The position numbers and the translations under genes are program-made. From positions 35,163-99,162 of the forward strand of contig JAJEKB010018971.1 of NCBI GenBank assembly GCA_022393335.1: 64,000 bases of DNA. The letters run 5' to 3'. Positions 22,471-35,180 of this stretch are shown piece after piece (positions within the stretch are counted from its first letter, which is position 1; the number at the start of each line of letters is the position of its first letter). The notes under the pieces are model-generated. The model did not search any database and had not been told where the DNA came from. It saw only the letters and a list, made by a program, of their open reading frames with translations. Origin of the DNA: Macrotrachela quadricornifera. Its lineage: Eukaryota > Rotifera > Eurotatoria > Philodinida > Philodinidae.

Positions 22471-24200
22471 TACAATATTTCTAAAAAGAACAAGATGAAA
22501 AATTCTTTTCTGAACTAAAGCTTTTGTTCATTTTTCACAGAGAAAAATAAATCATTTGCATCAATTAAACGTTATTTAAATAAATTTATTTTCAAGATTT
22601 TAATTTAAACGGAATTTTTGAAAAGAATTCTCTCGTTTCGATTTTCTTTTCATCAAAAGCATAATTTGATTTTAATTAATAACAAAAATTAATTTTCATT
22701 TTTATTTGATTAAAATAATGAAAATATAATTGAAGAAAAAAAGACATTTTTTCCAATATAAACATTGCCTAAGAGACATTTCACGTCAGCCACAACCATA
22801 GTTGCTCAATGACCATATCCGATTTGGCTGATATTTTTACAGTAGAGAGATCATGCTAAGTTAGGCAGAAATCCAATGTTTCAGCTCAAACGAATGAGTG
22901 TTTTCGGAAATATAAGCGTTACAAGTGTCATGAGTAACACATATTTGGAGAAGTTTATATGACAACTGCTGTAACTAAATTTTCAATATCTCAGGAATAA
23001 TAGAAGTCAGGATCGAGGTTCTTTTTTACCATAAATTCTATTGGTATTGAGCTATCGTTTTATGACATTGAAAGTACCTGATGGTCAAATTTTTTTTCTT
23101 CGGTATTAAGGAGTCATTGGGATAGGTATCTAGGCCATATTGATCAGATCAGCGCACTAGACTGTTTCAAAAATAGTCTCATTTGAAAGAGCACATTAAA
23201 CTGCATTGATCAGCGTTTTCAAAAGTTTGTGCAGTTGAATTTTAGTCCATAGAATTTTTTCGGCAAGACTGAGAAGTCTAACTGAGGTCCGGAGTTCTAT
23301 CTATGAGAATTCACAATTTTTAGCGTATCCTTCGATTTGAATAGCTCAGATTAAAGTTGGTAGTAGAAAACTTCTAAATTCAAAATTCAGCTCAATCGGA
23401 TGTGTCTGTAGGAAACTGTAAAATACTCATGTTTTTGTACACTTATTACAGACAATACATTGGGTTTTCTTAGTTTTTCTAATTTTTTTGTCACAAAAAT
23501 TGTATTGAATCATCAATGACGTGATCAAGAACAGATCTCCAGTGAATAGCTTTCATTTGGCTGTGAAAATCATAAGAAAGTTTGTATCGGTAAGTTCTTT
23601 CTATTCATATATCCACTACAGGCACATTGTATATACTCTTGACCAAAATAAACTGGACACCTTGATTGCTCCATAATTTCTCTATACCATTATCATTTCA
23701 TCTCAAATTTGTATCACAGGTATATCTTTGATTGCTTAACATACTCTGAAAATTTCAGCCGTGTCAGATGAGAATTAGTTGAAAAAAATTACAAATATGT
23801 CTCACTTACTCTTGTAGCAGTGAAACGGAAATCTGCTGTTTTCTTGCTGAAACTTGACTTTATTATAGTTGCAATCTTAAAAAGACTTTGAATTATTTTT
23901 TAGTCAGTTTAGATCTAGTATCGTTTTGTCTTATGAAAACTTTTTTATTCATAAAAATAAACTCATATTTCTTATTATCCTGTTAAAATATATTGTTTTA
24001 CGCATTTATATGTCAAATTAGTCTTAAAAATTTTAAGTAAAGATACTAAATAATATTTCTATTAAATTATGTGTAAGCAAAAAAAAAGAATGTTAACAAC
24101 TAATGCCCTCTTCCAAATTTGTCTTCCTTTTGAAGGATTTATGTAACATGGCATGATGGTGTTTTTGTACATGTAGCTTATCACCATCACCACCGAAATA
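22471..24200. other. Intergenic with diverged dispersed repeats, no gene seen
   Basis: About 1.7 kb without coding potential. A recurring phrase TTTCAGCTCAAACGAATGAG (22875-22905) returns in changed form near 23388-23405 and 23755-23775, suggesting old repeat copies. Nothing else recognised. Confidence 0.4.
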
Positions 24201-24322
24201 AAGAATGACTACGAAAAAATAATTCGTTCATAAGTAAACCAATGAAATATAGTAAAATATATTAATAGAATATATGTAATCTTTCTTTTGTCTTTTATTT
24301 AATCTCTTCGAAGTATTCAACC

Positions 24323-25646
24323 ATGCTTAATCTTGGAAAAATTATTCAATTATCAACAACAAAACCTGCTATTAGAACATTTCATACAACAAAACCATTA
24401 TTTTTATTCGGTAGTGGTGTTATTAAAGTAAAAAATAATTTTTTTTTAATATTTTATTTCATTTATTTTGTCTCTTTGTTATTCAGGAGGGTGCAACTTT
24501 ACCAAATCATACACTTTATGAAAATGAACCAAAAAATAAAATAAATACAAAAGATCTTTTTATTGGAAAAAAAGGAAGTAAGACAGATTTTAAAAAAATA
24601 CTAATAATTATCATTGAATTTTATTAATTTTTAGTTTTATTCGGTGTACCTGGTGCATGTAAGTTGAAAAGATTTGTTTATTTATTTATTACATGATTTT
24701 ATTTTTTTCTTTTAAATCAGTTACTCCTGGTTGTTCAAAAGTTTGCAAATAATAACTTACTTTTTTTTTTATATTAATTAAATTATTTATTTAGACTCAT
24801 TTACCTGGTTATGTTAAATCAGCAAACGATTTTAAACAACTTGGTTATGATACAATAGTCTGTGTAACAGTTAATGATCCATTTGTATGTCAAGCATGGG
24901 CAAAAGAACATAAGGCTGATGGAAATGTAAGAAATATTTTTAAAAAAATACAAGTAACAGATGTGATTTGAGAAAATTGCTAATTTTGAGAAGAAGTCAT
25001 TTACACAAATGATGTTCTTGTAGCATTCAGTAATTTTTACGCTACAAAATAATCACCAAATATTAATTTAAAATAAAACATAGGAATAAAATCTGTATAA
25101 AATTCTATTGGATTCAATATCAAGAAAATAGTCTCTCTAAATAATAATGAGTTGTAACATTCAAGGCATTAGGGGCGTTTGACTCGAAATATACTAAAAT
25201 TATAAGTTATGAGCCATCAGATGGACTCGCATACGTAGATTCAAATCCAACTCATAACGTTAATTTGTGTTTTTTTTAACTAAAATTTTTCTATATTTTT
25301 TTCTATTAATTTTAGGTTCGAGTTTTAGCAGATCCTGATGCTAAATTTACTAAGGTATTTATAAAGAAAACCAATAAAAAATGAATATTATTCTATTGAA
25401 TAATTTTAGGCTCTTGGTCTCGAAAAAGATATGACAGCTGTATTAGGCAATGTTCGATCGTCTCGGTAAGATGATTTTGAAATTAGTTAAAAAACGAAAA
25501 ACTAATTTTTATTTATTAGATATGCATTAATTATTCATGATAATACAGTAAAAAAAGTACTCGTTGAACCAGATGGTACTGGTTTAACATGTTCACTTTC
25601 AAACAATGTTCTTGATGTTATTAAGAAAGATGATGTATCAAAATGA
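24323..25646 (+). CDS. PRDX5: Peroxiredoxin-5, probably mitochondrial
   Basis: Thiol peroxidase reducing hydrogen peroxide, alkyl hydroperoxides and peroxynitrite. Exons: 24323-24427, 24487-24577, 24635-24658, 24721-24740, 24795-24926, 25316-25354, 25410-25465, 25520-25646; 594 nt, 197 aa. The first 30-35 residues are basic and hydroxylated with no acidic residue (MLNLGKIIQLSTTKPAIRTF), a likely mitochondrial presequence. The core has FGVPGAFTPGCSKTHLPGY with peroxidatic Cys78, Cys103 in IVCVTVND, and Cys180 in PDGTGLTCSL, the position of the resolving cysteine in atypical 2-Cys PRDX5. There is no C-terminal peroxisomal SKL (ends DDVSK). Exons of 20 and 24 bases are unusually small and carry the active site. 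Intron 5 (24927-25315) contains a tRNA-Ser-like sequence. A broken duplicate lies at 15.1 kb, and POLA2 starts 155 bases after the stop. Confidence 0.95.
25151..25259 (+). tRNA. tRNA-Ser(CGA)-like sequence with intron, degenerate
   Basis: Inside PRDX5 intron 5. The anticodon arm reads TTTGA-CTCGAA and continues after about 27 bases as A-TCAGA, giving a 5-bp stem (one G-T pair) around a CTCGAAA loop with anticodon CGA; the interruption falls at the canonical 37/38 intron site. A variable region and a T-loop (TTCAAAT) follow, and the 3' end TCATAACG pairs with GTTGTAA at the start (one mismatch, one wobble). The T-stem has two mismatches and the D-arm is poor, so this is probably a tRNA pseudogene. 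Confidence 0.5.
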
Positions 25647-25801
25647 TCATTAATATAAACATTTTTTTTTTCTCTTTTTATTATTCTATATTCATCTTAG
25701 ATGCGTTCCTAGTTTTATTTCTTTATCTAATAAAAAAAAGAAACTAAAATAAAATAATATTTCTTTAATTTTTATTAAATAATAATTTTAGATAAATAAT
25801 C

Positions 25802-28800
25802 ATGGAAGATTTTGATATGGATGCTGATGATAATCTCGAGGAAGAAAAAAGTAAATCTCCACAAAAAAAAACTCATCAACCATCAGGTATTGCTATGGAA
25901 GCACTTGCTGGTCTACTTGATAGTTATTCAACAACAGAAATGAAAGTAAAATAATTATATTCAAATTAATTATTTAAATTATTTTCATTTTAATAGAATT
26001 CTCGTCGTCCAATTGCATCTATACAACAATTAGATCATCAATCATCTATGAAATCAACATCAATAATCAATACTCCAACACGTTCAATAAATATTAATCA
26101 ATCAAATACACCAAATGTAACAATATTTCATAATCGATTAAATAAATCTGAAATTCTTATTGAACATATTGGAAAAAAATCAAATAATAAAACTGTAAAT
26201 GAAATAAAAAAAGAACCATTTATTCAATTGAAATCTTTATTGAAACCATATAAATATATGTATCAAACAGTTTATAAACGTGCTGATGGTTAATATGATT
26301 TATTTATATTAAATATAATAAAAACTTTTCATATATTTTTCTTTCAGCACTTAATAAACAAATAGAAGAATTTGAAGATTTATTTTTAACTATGATTAAT
26401 AATAAAGAAAATGATAAATCAAATACTGTTCTTTATCCAATTGGAAATGCTGTTCAAGTAAAGAACAAAAGAAAATAAATAGATCTATTATTTAAATATA
26501 TTTTTTTTGTCGTAGGATGAAGTATATCTTGTTGGTCGTATTGTATGTGATTCAGCTGGTCAATTAAATGCTCAATCAGTAATACTTGAAGGTTCATCTC
26601 GAACATCGAAATGTAATCGTGTTCGATTAGATGTTTCATCTTTACCTAATTATTCATTATTTCCTGGACAAGTAAAATAAAAAAAATATTTATTAAATTA
26701 AATAAGAATTGGTCTTCTTTTATTATTAATTTAGATTGTACTTGTTTCGGGTATTTATACAAATGATGGATGTTTTCATGCAAAACAATTAATAGATGTA
26801 AATATAAAAATTTGACACAAAAATAAAAGAAACATAGAATATTTTTCTTTAGCCACCATTACTTCCACATTCAATTGAAACAAAAATAAAAAATAATTTA
26901 TGTTTTATGATTGCTGCTGGACCTTTTTTACTTGCTAACGGAAATTTACATGCACTTGAAGAACTTCTTCAACGAGCTGTTGAAGATTCAACAATTCAAA
27001 CATTGATTTTAGTATGGAATTAATTTTTTTTTCAAATATTTCTTCTTTTAATATTCATTAAGAATTATTTTTAGCTTGGTCCATTTGTTGATGAACGTTC
27101 GTCATATGTACAAAATTTACAAGACAAAACATATGAACAAGTATTTAATGAAATTATAGAGAAAATAAAAAGGTATTTAATTAACCCATTAAATATCATA
27201 ATTGCGAAGTATCATTAGTAGTGTAATCAACGGGAACGCAGTACTCCTTCCTTCCCTGTTAGTCTTGGAGCGAAAAACAGCGACGAACTTTTCTACATTG
27301 TCACCTGAAGATATCATATTGATGGCCTTAGTGTAATAGAGAAAATACGAACACCATATTTTCAACAATCATCGCTAGCTTGGTCACCTTCAACTGTGAA
27401 AAATTTGAGAAATTTCGTGAGTACCATGTGATGATGCTTGATTTCGAAACTCAAGCAGACAGTGACCTCAAGAAAGCATGACTTCAATGAAATTTTTGAT
27501 TAAAATAGCACTTTTCACATATTCTTTACGACCATCTCTTCGAAAACATCAAGACCAGTAAGCAAACAGCAGCAAAAACTCTAATTAGAGTCAAAAGTGT
27601 CATTAACGAAAACACTGATTAGTTTGATCCTTTTATTTATCAAATTTGTGCTTTTCCGAGAGTTCTGTTTATTTAAAAAAGTACACAAAAGTATTTGCTT
27701 CACAAAAAATTGTTTACAATTATTTATTAATTTACGAAACCTTTTGAACGGCAGTATTGTCCCATGAAATCCATTTTGAAACAACAACACTTTCTTGCAT
27801 TCCACCTTACTGGATAAATTAGCAGTTGCTGTAATGCGAAAAATATTGGATAATTTTTTTCATCTCTCGCCTTCAATCTGTACTGCTTTTGTACATGTTT
27901 GATTTCGAAATTCTTGAAGAAATATTACTTTCTTGATACTTCTTTATTAAATTTGATCATACTATTGAACAGATTTATTGAAAATTTTGAAGAATAATTT
28001 ATGAATATTTTCTATAAATTTTAGTTTTTGTATCAAAACAATTCTTATTCCATCATTACGTGATATTCATCATGATTCAATTTATCCTTTAAATCCATTT
28101 TCATTAACTGAAGATAAAGATTCGGTTTGTTCAAAAAATAAAACAAAAACCAAAAAAAAATATTTGTTTTTATTTCATAGACAATTTTCAATAGTTGTGA
28201 ACCATCACTTTTATCAATTGATGGTCTTGAATGTGCAATAACATCAACAGATATTCTTTGTCATTTAAGTTCAGAAGAAATTAGTTTGTAAGTTAAAATA
28301 TATTCAAAAAAAGCAACAATTAATTTCTATAAATTAGAAATCAAACAACAGAACGAATGTGTCGATTAACTCGTCATTTATTTCAACAACATTCGTAAAT
28401 ATTTAAAAGACAAAAAGAAATCTTTTTAATTTAAAAATTAAATTATTTTCTTTCAATAGATTCTATCCATTAATTCCACCACATGAATCAGTTTCAATTG
28501 AATATGAACAAGCAATGGAATATGCTAAAATTAATTCATTACCACATTTATTTATTACTTCATCTGATCTTCGACCATTTATTAAAGTATGTAGAAAGAA
28601 AAAAAAAGTATTAAAATAAAATTTTTCTACGATTTTAATAGTTTATTGATTCAGTATGTGCAATAAATATTGGACGATTAATTAAAAATCAAGATTCAAC
28701 AATAATTAATAATACAAGTGGAACATATGCAAAAATTTTTCTCAATAAAACTGATGATAATATTAGTGAAAATAGTAATTTAAATGATCATTTACATATT

Positions 28801-28818
28801 CAAATATTTCGATTATAA
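25802..28818 (+). CDS. POLA2: DNA polymerase alpha subunit B
   Basis: The regulatory B subunit of the DNA polymerase alpha-primase complex, which starts DNA synthesis in the nucleus. Exons: 25802-25945, 25997-26288, 26348-26457, 26516-26671, 26735-26797, 26853-27011, 27075-27172, 28025-28124, 28181-28287, 28338-28394, 28460-28586, 28642-28818; 1590 nt, 529 aa, slightly shorter than vertebrate POLA2 (about 600). An acidic, Ser/Thr-rich N-terminal part (MDADDNLEEEKSKSP) is followed by an OB-fold region (DEVYLVGRIVCDSAGQLN) and the inactive phosphoesterase domain (MIAAGPFLLANGNLHALEEL, LGPFVDERSSYVQNL, TILIPSLRDIHHD). The C-terminus SLPHLFITSSDLRPFIK and GRLIKNQ fits the family. Intron 27173-28024 (852 bases) is an outlier and holds no recognised gene. 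AATAAA occurs at 28881-28886. The gene converges with EFCAB5, stops 91 bases apart. Confidence 0.92.
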
Positions 28819-28909
28819 TCAGATATTATTGTTATTATTATTATTATAAATTTTTTTTTGTTATTATTATTCTTGTATTAAATAAAAAAGAAAATAAGAG
28901 AATATAAAT

Positions 28910-31900
28910 TTATTCAATTTTAGAAATTTTATAGAGTTCATAGGCAAGTTTTAACCAATCATACAAAATTTTAATTACATCTGATGATGTTGGTTGCCAT
29001 GTTGATTGATTAATTGCTAGAATTTTAATAATTAAAATGAGAAAATAAAAAAAAATTAAATAATCTTAGTTATATTTACTGTTTATTGATTGTGCAGCAC
29101 GATTCCATGCATCAACATTTTCATTTTCTTTTGCTGTTGGATCGAATTCTACCATAGCTGGAAACAGCGAAGTAGCATACTAAAAATAATTATAATTAAT
29201 TAATATAAATTTTATCTGAAGCTACTATATATAAAACAGTTAAAGCAAATATATATGTCGATATAGTTTTAAAAGATTATCTCTGTAATAATTTCCAATA
29301 TGTGTGCGAAACTTAACTGATCTTGTGAAATTTAAATCGACAGATTTTGTAAAGAATTCAGATGTTTATCAATTAAATCAATTTTTAAATTTTCAAAGAT
29401 TATAAAATGTCATATATAAAAAACACTTACGTCAGATGGATTTAATTCTTTCTTTGTAATAATTCTACTAATTGTTGATAAAATTTGTTTTATTTGATCA
29501 TTCCATTTTAATTTATTATTAATAAATTCTTGTATTTTATCTTTTGATAATTGTTTAATTCTATTACATATATCCATATACCAAATACGATCAAAAAGAT
29601 ATGTTAAACGTAATTCATTAGATTGTTTTTCATAATTTAAATATTGTTTTGTTGTATCATTAATTAATTCTTGTTCTAATTCATCAATTGCTGTATGAAT
29701 ACAACGATACATAGATATTAAATCTTGTTTTTGTTCATTCGGTAATTCTTCTTGTTCACCTAAAAAAATAAAAATAAAATAATTTTAGTTGAATTATTTT
29801 TAGTGTTTAACTAACCAATATTTGTATCAATTAAAGCAAAACAAAAATTATCTCTTCCACGCATTGCTTGTATCATATGAGTTTGATTAAGAAATGATGT
29901 TATTGTTGATTGACAAGCTCTAGCAGCATATTCCAAATAATATCTATATATGATTTAAATTCTTTTCAATTGAATTATTCAAAAAAAAAACTAATTCACT
30001 TACTTAAATACTTGTTCACGACTATTAATCACTTTTGGTGTATTAAAAACTGTTAAATTTCCATTTGAATATGTTAAAACATGTTTAAGTAAACGTTCGT
30101 TAGGATTATTTATTGATGTAGGTTCATAAGTATAATAATCAACACTTATAACCTATAGAAATATTTACTAAAATAAATTATCTGTGAAATTTTAATTTTT
30201 TTTAAGATAAGTAGAAGATTATGCATCTAATTTAACTGTGTCTTGACTAGAATATAGTATTTTCTTATAGATAAAATATTTGAATAAGTAAAGAATTTTC
30301 AATCAAAGAGAAAACATTAACTTAATAGTTTCTCAGATTAGTTATGTATAATGTGTCAAAATAATGAGAAGAAAATAGATATTTAACTGAAGAACTATAA
30401 TGATGATGTTGATGTATTAGAAATTAGTATTAATTGAGAGCGTAGGTATGCGCGTATTTCACTACATAGGATGATTTAAAATTTCTCGAAATATTTACGC
30501 TTTGAAAAATCTTTTTTATCAAATGTTAAAAATACACCATCTTATCTTTTGTACAGAGTTTCATTTGGAAAACTATTTGTAAAGTAACTTTTGAAATTCA
30601 ATTAGGAGAATAAGATGAATGAGACGTTGTAATCTCTTACTTGTTCTCAAAGTTCTGTTCTCGTGTTATCATGAGCTTTCCGAATGAAAATTCGTACAAA
30701 ACTGCTTCAATATTGCATTTAATTATTCTATTGTCATAACGCTTTCCTAATTGATGCAACATATTGTACAATTTACAAATTTATATATCAATAAATATTC
30801 ATATATTACTAATTTGACTGATTAGATGAAAAAAAAACTGATCAATTTGATGACTTACATTTGTATATTGTTGTTTAATCCAATAAGTAAATCGATGAAG
30901 AATTTTCATCATATTATTATCAAAATCAATAAATGTAAATGTATCCGATAATGCTGATGCAATACCTTCATAAAATTGTACTTCATGTTGAGTAAATGCT
31001 TTTTCTTTTTTATCTCGTATTGTATCAATACCCAATAAACCATTAGAAGATTTTTGTTGTAAACGTTTTAATGGTATTAAAACAAAACTACCTGATTGAT
31101 TTTTAGCACTAGGATTAAAAAAATAAATACGGGAATGATTTTTTGTTTGATTTATATATGCCCATTTTCCACTATCAAGTATTTGAAAACTATAAAAAAA
31201 AATAAAGATTTAATTTTATTTTTTGATTTAACTTACGAAATGCCTTGACCACGTTGTAATGTTTTACCTAATAATAAATCAGTTTGATCATTTGTTGTTG
31301 CAACATATCGTATTTGATTTTTATTATTTTCCAATAAAGCAATATAAATACTTAAATATTTAGGTGGTTGATTACCAAATGTATCGGAATCTTTTTGTAT
31401 TATATCCATAACTTCTTTATAAAGATGACCCAATGTTCGAAATGGAATATTACGTATACGTTTTATCCATTGATGACGAGTATGAATACGTGTACGATCA
31501 GATGCATTAAGCTAAGAGAAATAAATATAGATTAGTTTGTTTTTTTTTTCTCTTTTTGTTAATACTTGTGCTTGTTGGTTTTCAATATGTTTAAGAAGTT
31601 CATCGAATTTTTCACCACCACCCATCATATCATTGAGTGTTTGATGAACATTAATAAGAAGATCATAGAATTCTGTACTACTTAGCTGTGGATGCTCTTG
31701 ATATGTTTGAAGGACTTTTATAAGAAAAAAAAGAAGAAGAGAGAAGAGTAATTTGAATGTAAACAATCAAAATTAAAGCAAGAGAATAAGATTGATACAA
31801 AGATAACGAGACAAAATTCATTTTTTTTCAGTAGATGAACAATAGCTTGAAAAATCTCTTTTTGCGTTTGGTAGTAAATGTTTTGATCTTTTGAATATAT

Positions 31901-34900
31901 GAAAATATTATTATTCTATCAGTTAGGATACTATAAAATTCTTAAAAACGAGCTGTTTATAAGTATTGATATTTCTTTATATGCTGGAAATTACTAGATG
32001 AAAATTTCATTAAATATGAATATTATTTCAATGAAAACAACTTCGCGACTCAAATAAAGCATTCGTTCGATATGAAACGCAGATATTTTGTAAAGCAGCG
32101 ACTAAAAGGAAGGTTCAAATATAACTATTGTAAAAAATTAGCAGCTTGTTTTTTATTGAAATAGTATTCGTAATTTACCCTGTTCAATTTGTTCGATTAC
32201 TGTTCCTTCTTTATATTGTTTGAGCCAATTAACTACTAATTCAAGTTTAATAACACCTGTACATGTTGTATTTATTTTTTCAAAGAGTAAATCAGTTTGA
32301 GTACGTCGTTGAGTATCAATAAGACGTTGTTGTAACTATTTATTTTTATTAAATATACAAAAAACAAGCAATGATAATAACTTACAAGATTTTTTTTTTC
32401 ATTTTTTTCGTCATTTGTTTCTTTATAATTCGATCGAAAATAATCAATTAATGTTGATACAATCATTTCATTTTTTTTCAAACCAGCAAATGATATTAAT
32501 AAAGAACTAAATTGTATTTTATCAATAAGTTGTTCATCAAATGGAATTGCTTTATCATGATCAATTATATCAAAATGTTCTAAATTATCTTAAAATAATA
32601 GAAAAGAAAAAAGAAGTTATTTGTAAATATATCTTATTTATATTTACATATTGGTTTTTGTTCTTTAGTAAAACGATAATTTGCTTCAACTAGAGAAAAA
32701 TAAAATAAAACACAACATCATTTAAAAACAAAAATAAAGATAAACTTACAAGCTGATGGATCTTTTAATTCAATATTTAATGTTTTTTGTTCATCATCTG
32801 TTTGTTCTTGTTCTTCATCAGTTTTTTCACTTTCATCTGCTGATGTTGTCGATAGAGTTTGTTGTTCATTTGTTATTGGTAATTCCTTTGGTTTTTCTTC
32901 CTGAATTTTTTCTGGAGTTGATGATGTTTCATCAGGAATATTTTCATTTATTGTTGTTTGTTTTATAACAGGCCCTTAATAATAATATTTCATATATTAA
33001 AAAATAATAACTAAAAATAAATAAGTTTTTTTACATTGATTTGGTTGATTAACATTTTGTTTATCTTGTTCATTTAAAGCATTATAAAATTTTTGTAATG
33101 TTTTCATAACATTTTGTCGAAGAAGAAAACCATTCTAAAAAATAATAATATAAAATTTTTATTAAATCATTTATAATACTTGTTTATCATCTAATTGATT
33201 AAAAAGATATTGTAATAGAAGATTAAGTTCATTATCTTGAACAATATTTGTATATGTTTGTGCACAACAACGATATATATTAATAATTGAATCGAAATGT
33301 TTTGGTGATTGATTATTTAAACTATTAATAAAATTCTATCGAATAAAAAGAAAAATTTTAATTAAATTTTAATAAAAAATATGTTACACACACTTCTGTA
33401 AAAGTTCCAAGATGCATTCGATGTGATTGAAATATTGGTAAATTTGTTTTTAAATCAGCTTCTTTTGAAAATTCATTAAATTGTTCAATCATATTGTTTA
33501 CCTAAAGAAGAATTTTTTATATTAAAATTAAAAAAAAAGTTGAGAAAATTCTTATAATACATCTCAATATGAGATCATTAAGTTTTAATACAATGGATAC
33601 AGTTAACATTAGCTACAGTTATAGATTACTTTATAAATTAGACAAATCAAAATTATTATTAATCATATAGGTAGCAATGAACTCTCGAAGAATAGAAAAA
33701 GCGTTGTAAATTCGTTTTCTATAATGAAATATTACCATCTAAAGCGAACATTTTTATTAAAATTCTAAATCTTTATTATGGAGCCCGATCAAGTGTTAAT
33801 TGATGCTAGTGACGTACTCTATTGGTGGTACACAAAATATAAGACTAAAAGATTTAAGTTTAGGTAGTAAAATACCAAAGAATACGATATTTTCTTTCTA
33901 AGAATCATGTTAGAGTGTCTGGAATGCGCTCATCAGTTCAAAGAATCGATTTTCAAATGTTTCTTTAAAGAACATGAAAGAAAACAATACGTTCTTAATT
34001 GTTTCAAAACAGAGTGGATGAAAACTCACTCTAGTACTTTATAGAACAATTCAAAATGTTTCTTTATATTTATGAACGTGTTCTACACATACAAAACAAG
34101 TTTGCATGAATGCATTGACTATTAGATAAAAAATATCACGTCAAAGCATTAGGATACATCATATTCTTCTTATTTTCAAAATGAAATAGTTTAACTTTGT
34201 AAATTTAGTTCGATTCTGATAATGGAATGTTATAATAAACGATCTAGAAATATTTCATTTGATTAAATATAAAAACAAAGCTAAGAAATATTGATCTAAA
34301 TATTACGTTTTTATATTAAAAAATGAAATATACATACAAGTTTAGTTTGAATCCATCCTCTTTCTGGTATATTCCAATCTTGAAAGAGTGTTTTAAGTAC
34401 ATTTTTTCGTCGTTCTTCTTCTTGATTAGTAACATCTCGATGTTGATTACGTTCATTTTGTCTTTCTTTAAGTATTGTACGTAATAATGTTTCTTCTTCA
34501 CCATATACTTTTAATACTTGAATTTTTTTTGTATTTAATAATGATTTCATTGAATAATGATATGGTGATAATGATGAATAATGCATATATTTTGGATTAT
34601 TTCGCATTAAAAATGATGCTAAACGATTTATTGGATTAAATGAACGATCTGGTGTTGTTGTTTCAATTAAATGACGTTCATCAGCTTCTTTTATAACTTT
34701 TTCACAAGCTAAAACAATTAATGGAATAAGATTTTCAAGTAAATCATTAATAACATTCTGTGATAAATTTGATGACCACCATTCAGCTGCTAAACTATCA
34801 ATAATAGCACTTGAAGCAACTTCTTGAATTATTTGTGATGTTGTTTTATTTCGATCTTGAGAAAGATAATCACCAAGTAAATCACTATGAATTGATAAAC

Positions 34901-35180
34901 TTAAATTATTAATAAAAAACAAAAGGCACAGAAAGAATTAACTTAAATAAATAATTCCTACAAATACTACTTTTGCCTAACTAAAAGAATACTTTATATA
35001 AATATATGAAATCTGCAGGAATTTTTATTTTTAAATTAATACTTCATTATGTTACATACTCAGTTTGCTGATTATTATTGTGCATTGGTTTTTGTTCACG
35101 ATAATTTGATGATGATCTAATAAATAAGAAAAATTTTGATAATTTAATTTACGTTTTAAATCATACCCTCCAACGAGCAT
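28910..35180 (-). CDS. EFCAB5: EFCAB5-like protein with GAF-like domain
   Basis: Eighteen exons (minus): 35180-35167, 35116-35060, 34899-34338, 33501-33394, 33335-33180, 33134-33035, 32974-32750, 32689-32648, 32588-32386, 32335-32179, 31714-31566, 31511-31237, 31189-30859, 30152-30004, 29943-29816, 29759-29431, 29179-29080, 29016-28910; 3192 nt, 1063 aa in one frame. Exon 3 carries LAAEWWSSNLSQNVINDLLE and RGWIQTKL. A central acidic linker is rich in Glu/Thr. Residues about 680-790 resemble a GAF domain (RIYFFNPSAKN, GSFVLIPLKR, LLGIDTIRDKK, FYEGIASALSDTF), and the C-terminal third is helical. This domain order suits the poorly studied EFCAB5 family, linked to cilia; the assignment rests on memory of that family. 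The first two exons are short and less certain. Introns 30153-30858, 31715-32178 and 33502-34337 are long but show no gene. Confidence 0.6.

Noticed and set aside
22333..22518. 61-codon ORF in the MITE
   Set aside because: It crosses the element end into flanking DNA and has no transposase feature.
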